This document shows, one piece after another, positions 57,979 through 64,000 of a stretch of DNA of 64,000 bases. Below the pieces are notes generated by a model. The model was not told the DNA's origin. It searched no databases and was given only the letters and a program-made list of their open reading frames with translations. The stretch is from AG-12 sp035531535 (lineage in GTDB: Bacteria; Chloroflexota; Dormibacteria; Aeolococcales; Bog-877): the NCBI GenBank assembly GCA_035531535.1, contig DATKSV010000120.1, forward strand, positions 61,704 to 125,703, written 5' to 3'. Numbering within the stretch: the stretch's first letter is position 1; every line of letters begins with the position of its first letter. The translations under genes were made by a program, and so were the position numbers.

Positions 57979-58008
57979 ATTCTGAGAAACTCAGACTCGA
58001 TTTGTCAA
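57979..58008 (-). promoter_or_regulatory. promoter with overlapping palindrome for the cupin-APC-DeoR operon
   Basis: On the minus strand a consensus TTGACA (58008-58003) is followed after 18 bp by CAGAAT (57984-57979). The perfect palindrome TCTGAG-AAA-CTCAGA (57981-57995) covers the -10 and the spacer, where a repressor would block RNA polymerase. DeoR from the same operon is the obvious candidate. The promoter gives a leader of about 55 nt with a good ribosome site. Confidence 0.6.
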
Positions 58009-58154
58009 GGGGCCAGAAGTGGCGTACAGGATCTCGATTGACCAGTGCCTCGATCCTCTTCGGCGGCCGGCGCGCTGGCCCGAGAAGTGAGCGATGGATC
58101 GCCAGTGCCTCGGCAGGACGACCTGGACGTACAAATGTGTGCGGCTGAGGCTAA

Positions 58155-59177
58155 TTGGAGGCGGGCACGCTGACCAAGCCGGTCGACGAGCATCTCGGAG
58201 CCCAGCCGCCACGACGGCCAGCGGTCTCGACGCCATCCGGCCTCAGGGGCCGCGGCCGAATTGTTGGCGTCGACCTAGGCGGGACTTGGGTGCGGGCAGG
58301 GCGGTTTGCAGCAAATGGCCTGATTGCCCGAAGGGCCAGCGCAAGGACCCAACAGGGAGGCGGCCCTCAATTACTGGTCCATCAAATCGGCGCCCTGGTG
58401 CGCGAAGTGAGCATGCCAACGTCGGGCGCAGATACAGGTCCGATGACAGTCGCCATCGGTGTCCCGGGACCGGTGGATCCGGTGGCGGGAGTCGTCCATG
58501 CTGCGTCCAATCTCCCCGGCTGGCGGGAGGTCCCACTCCGGAAGCTGCTGGAGGCGAATCTGGGATGTCGTTGCCTGGTGGAACACGATGCGACCCTGGC
58601 AGCGCTTGGGGAACATCGCCGTGGTGCAGGACGCGGTGTAGCCAACTTTGCCTATATTACGGTGAGCACTGGAATTGGCGCGGGTCTCATCCTCCACAAT
58701 CGCATCTACCGGGGGGGAACCGGTGCATCTGGCGAGTTCGGCCATGTCGTCGTCGCCCCGGACGGACCCCAATGCAATTGCGGAAATCGTGGATGTCTCG
58801 ACGCGGTGGCCTCCGGCCGTGCCATCGCGCGGGCGGCCGAAGCGTCCAGCACGGCGGACGTAGGCTTCGCGGCCGCATCTGGGGATCAGTTTTCCCAAGC
58901 AGTTCTCGACGCCGCGGCGCGTCACCTGGGTCTGGCACTCGGTGGACTAATCAACTTGCTCAATCTGGAGATGATCGCCGTAGGCGGCGGAGTCTTGGGC
59001 GCCGGTGCCCACTTCTGGGACAGTATGGTGTCTGGTGTGGCGCAGGGCAGCTTTGAGACAGTACGGCAGCATTGCCGAATTGAACGAGCTCAACTTGGCG
59101 ATGACCAAGGTTTGATTGGTGCTTTTGAGCTCGCCTGCGATGTCTTGGCACAGCACCATGAACCACTCAACCGGTGA
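58155..59177 (+). CDS. ROK family sugar kinase
   Basis: A 340-residue ROK protein without a DNA-binding domain, so likely a glucokinase-type enzyme. Features are an ATP loop VGVDLGGTWVRAG (38-50), EHDATLAALGEHRRG, STGIGAGLIL, GEFGHVVV, and the zinc site CNCGNRGCLDAVASG with Asp where Glu is common. The start is unsure: TTG 58155 is the first start-like codon, but GGAGG at 58156-58160 would suit a CTG at 58170. The gene faces away from the cupin-APC-DeoR operon and could feed it with glucose-6-phosphate or a related ester. Confidence 0.87.
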   Translation: MEAGTLTKPVDEHLGAQPPRRPAVSTPSGLRGRGRIVGVDLGGTWVRAGRFAANGLIARRASARTQQGGGPQLLVHQIGALVREVSMPTSGADTGPMTVAIGVPGPVDPVAGVVHAASNLPGWREVPLRKLLEANLGCRCLVEHDATLAALGEHRRGAGRGVANFAYITVSTGIGAGLILHNRIYRGGTGASGEFGHVVVAPDGPQCNCGNRGCLDAVASGRAIARAAEASSTADVGFAAASGDQFSQAVLDAAARHLGLALGGLINLLNLEMIAVGGGVLGAGAHFWDSMVSGVAQGSFETVRQHCRIERAQLGDDQGLIGAFELACDVLAQHHEPLNR

Positions 59178-59307
59178 TCTTGTCGTGACCTACTGCGACG
59201 GTGTCCCGCAGGCCAACTGAGCATGTGAGGATTGCCATCTGGAGAACAATGGCCAGTCCAGTCCCTTCGAGTTGGGGCAATTGGGGAGAGGGACGGGGGG
59301 CAGTTCA

Positions 59308-59652
59308 TCAGGCAGCCAGCCCTGCGGTAAAGAGAGGGTTGGCGAGGAGTTTTTGGAGGTCGCCTCGAAGCCGTATTTTGGAGGCTGGGGCGACATGGCG
59401 CTGGCCGTCCTGGCACTCATCGGGCTGCCCTTGGACGTCTGCGCTTGCCAGCCCCACGAGCGAGTCTGAGTTGGGGAAGATCCCCACCCCCTTGGCTCTG
59501 GGATTCACCTCGGCCTGGAGGGGCTCGATGGCGTTGCTGGGTGATGGAGCTGTGGTGCTCCCGAGGGAAGGCGAGGCAGGTGAGGATCTCGACCTCAGCC
59601 TGTCCTAACATGGCACCGCCTTGGGAGCGGGTAGCTCGAGCTGCTCCAAACT
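59308..59652 (-). pseudogene. IS256-family transposase remnant, C-terminal part
   Basis: Leftward reading gives two frames. The first has GQAEVEILTCLAFPREH, then SSITQQ. The second has NAIEPLQAEV, then GVGIFPNSDSLVGLASADVQG and ends LANPLFTAGLAA. This follows the end of IS256 transposases: AFPREHW, STNPLERLN, KRRT-VVGIFPN and the last helices. At least one frameshift separates them and the first two thirds of the gene are gone. It is a short relic between the ROK kinase and the membrane protein gene. Its right edge is defined only by loss of similarity. Confidence 0.7.
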
Positions 59653-59739
59653 GATGTGGTTCTCTCTCGCCTCCCTCGGGCCAGATCGAGTGCCGGAATT
59701 TACACCTACATACGGGACGTGAGCGCTTCCCCCTTGTGA

Positions 59740-59745
59740 TAGGCT
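59740..59745 (+). promoter_or_regulatory. -10-like TAGGCT before small membrane protein
   Basis: TAGGCT 5 nt before ATG 59751, favouring that start over GTG 59736. Confidence 0.4.
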
Positions 59746-59750
59746 CTGAG

Positions 59751-60467
59751 ATGCTCAGGCGCCCTTCGATGCGAGGTCGACACCCGGACACTAGTCGGGG
59801 TGCCCGTAGTGAGGTATTCCTTGTGGCGGCAGGCAACCGGGACAACGCTCAGACGTCTCACCTCGTCTCGGTAGCGCTCGGGCTGTTGGTCATCGCCTTC
59901 GCCGCACGGACCGCTGTCGTGATCGGCCAAGAGTGGCGGGAACCCAATTACGCCATGCCGGTCTCAGTGGTGGCCGTCGCCGCCTTCTGCGGAGTGCTGA
60001 CCATGGTTGGCGCGTACGTCGCCGCCCGCGACACCAACGGCCTGCGGCCCTGGTTGACGGTGCTGACGGCGCTGCTCTTCTTGTGGGGATTCTTCACGAT
60101 ATTCTCGATCGGGCTGGGCCTTCTTCTCGCTGCCATCGCCTGCTTGGTGATCCGCCTGCGCCTCGCTGGCCACCAGCCCTTGGTTCAGCGGCACTTCCTG
60201 CTTGGGTCAGGGTTGATGCTCTCCGCAGGTCTCATCCCTCTCAGCGCACTGTCCATTAGCGGGCCTGTCGTCGAGTGCATTCCCGGCGGCGTGCAGAGCA
60301 GTGTTCCGATATGGACTCTTTTCGGGTCCGCCAGCGGCCGCAGCGGGATGACCAGCAGCGGAAGCTCGGTGTCCTCCCAGCAAGCTGAAGGGCGAGTCAC
60401 CGTCGGCGGCACCACGTACGGATACACGTGCACGAATGGCCGACTCACCAGCTTTCAACCTGGGTGA
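59751..60467 (+). CDS. uncharacterised four-helix membrane protein
   Basis: A 238-residue protein with about four membrane helices between residues 38 and 170 (for example LVSVALGLLVIAFAARTAVV and LLFLWGFFTIFSIGLGLLLA), and a Ser/Gly-rich C-terminal tail (SGMTSSGSSVSSQQ) ending in a GGTTYGYTC segment with a cysteine. No family recognised. ATG 59751 is preferred over GTG 59736 because of the 5-nt spacing to TAGGCT. It is convergent with the MFS transporter. Possibly envelope-associated. Confidence 0.65.
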   Translation: MLRRPSMRGRHPDTSRGARSEVFLVAAGNRDNAQTSHLVSVALGLLVIAFAARTAVVIGQEWREPNYAMPVSVVAVAAFCGVLTMVGAYVAARDTNGLRPWLTVLTALLFLWGFFTIFSIGLGLLLAAIACLVIRLRLAGHQPLVQRHFLLGSGLMLSAGLIPLSALSISGPVVECIPGGVQSSVPIWTLFGSASGRSGMTSSGSSVSSQQAEGRVTVGGTTYGYTCTNGRLTSFQPG

Positions 60468-60626
60468 GCGCTAGAGCCGGGAGCGGTGTGCCCTTCGTTG
60501 GCCGGCCCACCCGCTGATGGGGCAGCTCAATTGCTGCGCTCCGACCTGCGATCACTTCCATGCCTCGATTGGCGGCCTGCCCATACGAAGGAGCCGGAAT
60601 GGCTGGTCGCTGACACTGCTGTCAAA

Positions 60627-61886
60627 TCAGCTCGTCTCAGGGTCCACGAAAGCCCTCGCGGATGCCGTAGGAAATCGCCGGACCCCGCGGACCATCAGGT
60701 TTGCCAGGGGCAACAGCAGCGCAGCCACCGCTGCCGCCCACAGCATGGCTCGTGGCCCGATCGCGAGCACCAGGGGCCCGGCAACGGCGTACCCAATCGG
60801 CAGTATGGCGACTGATCCGAAGTAGTCGTAGGAACTGACCTGGGATAGGACGTGCGATGGCACGTCGCGCTGAATGCTGGTGTCCCATATGACCGTGAAC
60901 AGGGCCGGCCCCAACCCGATGAGGGGTGAGACGATCAGGACCGCGGCCACTGGAGCTTGGGCTGAGAGCACCACTAGCACCGGCACGAACCCCAGCATTC
61001 CAGCCAGCGCGACTATCAAAGGGCGGCGCGGCCGCAGGCGCAGGCCGAGGATCGAGCCCAAGATCGCTCCCGCGCCGCCCAGACTCTGCATCCAAGCCCA
61101 GGTGGACGCGCCGCCAAGATGAGCGAGGACGAGCACGGGGCCGGCAACGAAGAACGGCGCCCAGACAATCATGTGCCAGACGGAGGCCTGCCCGACCACG
61201 CTCCACAGCCAGCTCCGGGAAGAGAACTCCTTCCATCCCGCTCGAAGCTGGTGCAACAAGGGCGACGACGCCGCAGCCGGGGTCCTCCCCGCGTTCATGC
61301 GCAACAGGAGAACAGAGGAGATAGCGTAGGTCACGCCAGCACCGAGCACAGCCCATCCCGGTGAGCCCAGCGCCACCGCAAGGCCGGCGAGCGCCGGCCC
61401 GATTACCGAGCTCAGCGACACATAGAGGCCGCGCAGGGCATTGGCCGCCTGGAGATGTTGCGACGACACAGTCTCTGGGATCAGCCCGGTCATGGCAGGA
61501 TGGAAGAACGCGGTTGAGGCCCCGACCACGGCATAAGCGATGGCGAGCTCCCAGATGGAGCCGTGCCTTGTCAGCAGCAGCGCGCCTGTGCAGAGGAGGG
61601 CCAGCGCCCGTGTGATGTCGCTCGCAATCACCACGGTTCGACGCGGGATGCGGTCCGAGGATGCGCCGCCAAATAGCACTAGGACGATCTCCACCACCGT
61701 TCCGCCCGCCAGCACCGCCCCGAGTGCCGCCGCCGAGCCCAGGCCCTCCAACACCGCGAAGGTGATCGCAATTGGGGTCATAGATGTGCCGATCGAGGCC
61801 AGCGACCGGGCTCCAAACAGGATGCGAAAGTCTCGTTCTCGAAGCGGCCCCGCCCGCCTCCGCCACCCCGAGAGAGCTCGAATCAT
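60627..61886 (-). CDS. MFS transporter (multidrug-efflux type)
   Basis: A 419-residue transporter with 12 predicted helices. The MFS loop 2-3 motif is GGASSDRIPRRTVVIASD. It also has NALRGLYVSLSSVIGPALAG and FGSVAILPIGYAVAGPLVL, like MFS_3 (enterobactin-exporter/efflux) proteins. ATG 61886 is the likely start, with GAGAAT 6 nt upstream resembling the leaderless pattern; the frame runs upstream to 62036 without support. A second, partial MFS gene of the same type ends the window. Substrate unknown. Confidence 0.85.
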   Translation of the reverse strand: MIRALSGWRRRAGPLRERDFRILFGARSLASIGTSMTPIAITFAVLEGLGSAAALGAVLAGGTVVEIVLVLFGGASSDRIPRRTVVIASDITRALALLCTGALLLTRHGSIWELAIAYAVVGASTAFFHPAMTGLIPETVSSQHLQAANALRGLYVSLSSVIGPALAGLAVALGSPGWAVLGAGVTYAISSVLLLRMNAGRTPAAASSPLLHQLRAGWKEFSSRSWLWSVVGQASVWHMIVWAPFFVAGPVLVLAHLGGASTWAWMQSLGGAGAILGSILGLRLRPRRPLIVALAGMLGFVPVLVVLSAQAPVAAVLIVSPLIGLGPALFTVIWDTSIQRDVPSHVLSQVSSYDYFGSVAILPIGYAVAGPLVLAIGPRAMLWAAAVAALLLPLANLMVRGVRRFPTASARAFVDPETS

Positions 61887-61995
61887 CGTCGGATTCTCGC
61901 ACGGGCCAAGGGATCGACTCTGACAGCGAGTCCGAGGTTGGCGACCTTCCGGGGCCACCCCGACCCGACCCGAGGAAGACTGAGTCCTGCCGCCG

Positions 61996-62796
61996 ATGAA
62001 GAGGCTCTCTCTACACTCGTGGGCGGTGTATCCCAAGCCTACTGAACAGCCCCTCTACGGCGGCAATGTTGCCGGTGGGGTGGTGCGCGTGGGTGACACG
62101 GTGCACCGCCCGGCAGGCCCGTGGTCGTCGAGCGTGGACGCCCTCCTCTTGCATCTGGAACGGGCCGGATATGAGGGCGCGCCGCGGGCTCTCGGCTACG
62201 ACCAAGCGGGCAAGCAGGTCCTCTCCTTCGTCGAGGGATTCGTAGATCCGAATCCCTCGGACCTGGACCGGGAGCGCCTGGCCGACGCCGGCAGGGAGAT
62301 CCGCGACTTCCACGATGCCGTCAGCTCGTTCACGCCTCCCCCTGGATCCGTGTGGAACGTTGCCATTCGTCCTGACCGCGAGGATCTGATCTGCCATCAC
62401 GACCTCGCCCCTTGGAATCTGGTCCGCAGCCAGTCCGGCCTCGTGTTCATCGATTGGGACGGAGCCGGCCCAGGATCGCGGCTCTGGGACCTCGCCTATG
62501 CGGCGCACGGCTTTGTGCCGCTCGGCGCGGGCTCCTCGGTCACCGATCTTGAGGCCGCCCACAGACTCGCCAGCCTAGTTGACGGCTACGGGCTAGCCGA
62601 CAGAGACCGCCAGGAGTTCGTGGCGCAGCTCGTCCCAAGGATCCGCTCCATGTACAACCTCCTCAGACAGGGCCACAGGTCCGGGCGTCAGCCATGGAGC
62701 CGACTCTGGTGTGAGGGGCACGGAGCGATCTGGCTGGCAGACGCCGAATACGTCGAGGAACGCATCGGCCTCTGGAATTCCACGGTCAACGCCTGA
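61996..62796 (+). CDS. aminoglycoside-phosphotransferase-family kinase
   Basis: A 266-residue APH/choline-kinase-fold protein. The catalytic loop is ICHHDLAPWNLV (HxDxxxxN), and the metal-binding Asp is in VFIDWDGAGPG. The N-terminal lobe is shorter than in true aminoglycoside kinases, and a cap helix region (WDLAYAAHGF) follows. The family phosphorylates small alcohol or aminoglycoside-like substrates, sometimes macrolides; the true substrate is unknown. No ribosome site or TAnnnT motif precedes ATG 61996. It is divergent from the MFS gene. Confidence 0.8.
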   Translation: MKRLSLHSWAVYPKPTEQPLYGGNVAGGVVRVGDTVHRPAGPWSSSVDALLLHLERAGYEGAPRALGYDQAGKQVLSFVEGFVDPNPSDLDRERLADAGREIRDFHDAVSSFTPPPGSVWNVAIRPDREDLICHHDLAPWNLVRSQSGLVFIDWDGAGPGSRLWDLAYAAHGFVPLGAGSSVTDLEAAHRLASLVDGYGLADRDRQEFVAQLVPRIRSMYNLLRQGHRSGRQPWSRLWCEGHGAIWLADAEYVEERIGLWNSTVNA

Positions 62797-63126
62797 ACAG
62801 TCCCACCGCCAGCCGCCTCCAGACTCCGGACCTCATGAGGTGGGACATCCTCTGGCGAGCACCTGGCGTCCAGTTCCTACCCAAGACGGAAGTGCTTGGG
62901 GGGCCTCTGCCAGACGCTTCTGAAAGATCGGTTATGCCTTCGAGGGCAGTCCGCTTGTTCGGACCGGGCCCAAACGCCGTGGGTCGACGGGGATCCTTCC
63001 GCCCAGCGGGAAAGGCGACTGAGCTTTGCGGCCATGTGGCTCGCTGGGTTGCCGTCACGGTTGCCGTCAAGCGCATACGTGTGGCGCCCAAACCGCTCGA
63101 CATCAAGTCTCCAATCGAGATCAAAC
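62797..63126. other. 330-bp gap before the tRNA gene
   Basis: No coding frame supported. Contains a perfect 12-bp palindrome ACCTCATGAGGT (62830-62841) and a 12-bp near-tandem repeat GGTTGCCGTCAC (about 63047-63070). Neither can be tied to a function here. Confidence 0.3.
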
Positions 63127-63216
63127 TGGCGGAGGGACGGGGATTCGAACCCCGGAATGCCTTGCAGCATTAGCGGTTTTCAAGACCGCCGCAATCGACC
63201 GCTCTGCCATCCCTCC
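63127..63216 (-). tRNA. tRNA-Ser(TGA)
   Basis: The minus strand gives a class II tRNA: acceptor GGAGGGA pairs with TCCCTCC, the anticodon stem GCGGT/ACCGC holds loop CTTGAAA (anticodon TGA), a long variable arm follows, the T-arm is GGGGTTCGAATCCCC, and the gene encodes its own CCA end (63127-63129). The TGA anticodon reads UCN serine codons. It is a standalone tRNA with no sign of integration next to it. Confidence 0.95.
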
Positions 63217-63565
63217 TGAGCTAGCCTCCGGATCGAGGACTCGCTGTGAGAGCCCCTCGATCGTCGCTATCGTGCCGGTGCGACCGGGAGGGGCCCGTCG
63301 CGACCGACCAAGTCTCCGGGCTGCCGCTGCTCCACTGTGCCGGAACGAGAATACCTCTTGCGACATGCTCGACGACAACATCCGGAACATTTCGCAGATT
63401 CAGAGTTATGCGGCCGCCTAATGAAGGCAGATCGCCGGCACGGCGACGGACTGGGTGTCGGGCCCCCGGGGTACGCCCTCTTTGTCCACTCCGAAGGGTC
63501 CGCCAGTTCACTGTCGCCGCCGCGTGGCGCGCTTGCTGCGCTGGCGTTCTCGGCCTTCCCGCCGA
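63217..63565. other. 349-bp gap between tRNA and last MFS gene
   Basis: No gene supported. The stretch around 63340-63420 is more A/T-rich than its surroundings (CATTTCGCAGATTCAGAGTT), which may mark a promoter region, but no boxes can be assigned. Confidence 0.35.
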
Positions 63566-64000
63566 TCACGCCAGCGTCACCACCCCCGGTGGAGCGCCCG
63601 CGCGAATCGCCGACGAGCTCGAGCCAGCCAGCGCCACCGCGATCTCCAGCGCCGCTCCGCTCAGAAAGAGGCCGGGCACGCCGATCACAGCCACCACGCC
63701 GCCCGCCAGGGCATACGAGACCGGGGTCAGGCTCATGCTGGCGAACATCAGGACACTGGACACCCGCCCGAGGAGGTCGGGGGGAGAGACGACCTGGACT
63801 AGGGAGATGACAGAGACATTGATGGCGCTCAAAAGAACTCCCATCAAGGCGCACAGTCCCACCCCCAGGGGGAGAGACCCGGCCAGGCCCAGTAGTCCCA
63901 GGAGGACCGCCTGGGCCCCCACCAGTACCATCACGGACAGCCCCAGACGCGGCAGCTTGAGACCAACTCCCATGGCCAAGCCCCCGAGCAGGATTCCGGC
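63566..64000 (-). CDS. MFS transporter, partial (5' end beyond window)
   Basis: The C-terminal third of an MFS permease of about 140 visible residues with four to five helices. The start lies outside the window: the frame is open to base 64000, with coding-like ILLGGLA before the TTG at 63979. A loop SLVQVVSPPDLLGRVSSV resembles the helix 10-11 region of MFS_3 proteins, as in the transporter at 60627. The C-terminus GSSSSAIRAGAPPG is short and polar. No more can be said of its function. Confidence 0.8.
   Translation of the reverse strand, partial: AGILLGGLAMGVGLKLPRLGLSVMVLVGAQAVLLGLLGLAGSLPLGVGLCALMGVLLSAINVSVISLVQVVSPPDLLGRVSSVLMFASMSLTPVSYALAGGVVAVIGVPGLFLSGAALEIAVALAGSSSSAIRAGAPPGVVTLA

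Noticed and set aside
62830..62841. ACCTCATGAGGT palindrome
   Set aside because: A single 12-bp palindrome with no associated gene or promoter; could be chance, so not proposed as an operator.
63047..63070. Tandem TTGCCGTCA repeat near the tRNA
   Set aside because: Only two short copies; not a CRISPR array and no spacer structure. No attachment-site duplication of the tRNA 3' end was seen.
63127..63216. tRNA-Ser as an integration site for a mobile element
   Set aside because: No integrase and no duplicated tRNA 3' segment within the window.

Overview
The window is strongly G/C-rich bacterial chromosome with tightly packed, often 4-bp-overlapping genes (ATGA, GTGA, TTGA junctions). ClpS next to a DUF2017 protein, frequent GTG/TTG starts, cupredoxin and other lipoproteins, GlcDEF and a high share of leaderless-looking starts suggest a high-GC Terrabacteria lineage (Dormibacterota, Chloroflexota or Actinomycetota-like). 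I cannot place it more precisely from sequence alone. No rRNA, CRISPR array or prophage was seen. One tRNA-Ser(TGA) is present at 63127-63216.

Layout. 1-1542: end of a fused EtfB-EtfA electron-transfer flavoprotein. 1558-3702: an OmpR-type two-component pair. 4534-9088: an ABC sugar importer read leftward (ATPase, two permeases, binding lipoprotein). 9835-12654: MFS transporter, ChrB-type chromate-resistance protein and a beta-propeller. 13269-17537: tungstate/molybdate-type ABC importer with an XRE regulator fused to a PBP-like domain. 17794-23560: DUF1707 protein, phosphoesterase lipoprotein, SIS protein, aldo/keto reductase, methyltransferase and a decayed vapBC pair. 23897-28058: glycolate oxidase glcDEF. 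28190-29635: a diguanylate-cyclase-like protein with a broken active-site motif. 29729-35074: a four-gene leftward operon (alpha-glucan phosphorylase, a protein with nucleoside-phosphorylase-like motifs, pterin carbinolamine dehydratase, diacylglycerol-kinase-like protein). 35746-44157: PepP, DUF2017/ClpS, a sulfocyanin-like lipoprotein, quinone reductase, AIM24 protein and a GNAT/ADP-forming acyl-CoA synthetase fusion. 44316-47484: vapB remnant, HAD protein, bleomycin-hydrolase-type peptidase and a small membrane protein. 47717-52907: a PAS-GGDEF-EAL-REC protein coupled to a large hybrid kinase, preceded by a possible 10-codon leader peptide. 53175-54567: a broken IS1380 transposase. 55087-59177: a sugar-handling locus (DeoR regulator, APC permease, cupin phosphoglucose isomerase, divergent ROK kinase). 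59308-64000: IS256 relic, membrane proteins, two MFS transporters, a phosphotransferase and the tRNA.

Themes. Carbon handling dominates: sugar import, glucan phosphorolysis, sugar phosphorylation/isomerisation, glycolate oxidation and ADP-forming acyl-CoA synthesis. A second theme is c-di-GMP/phosphorelay signalling. The accessory sequence is mostly decayed: two toxin-antitoxin relics and two insertion-sequence relics.

The most interesting observations are the recurrent TAnnnT motif 5-8 nt before starts that lack a Shine-Dalgarno sequence, the possible leaderless leader peptide before the EAL protein, the phosphorylase operon with an uncharacterised nucleoside-phosphorylase-like partner, and a GGDEF protein that keeps its inhibitory site but has lost the active-site glycines.
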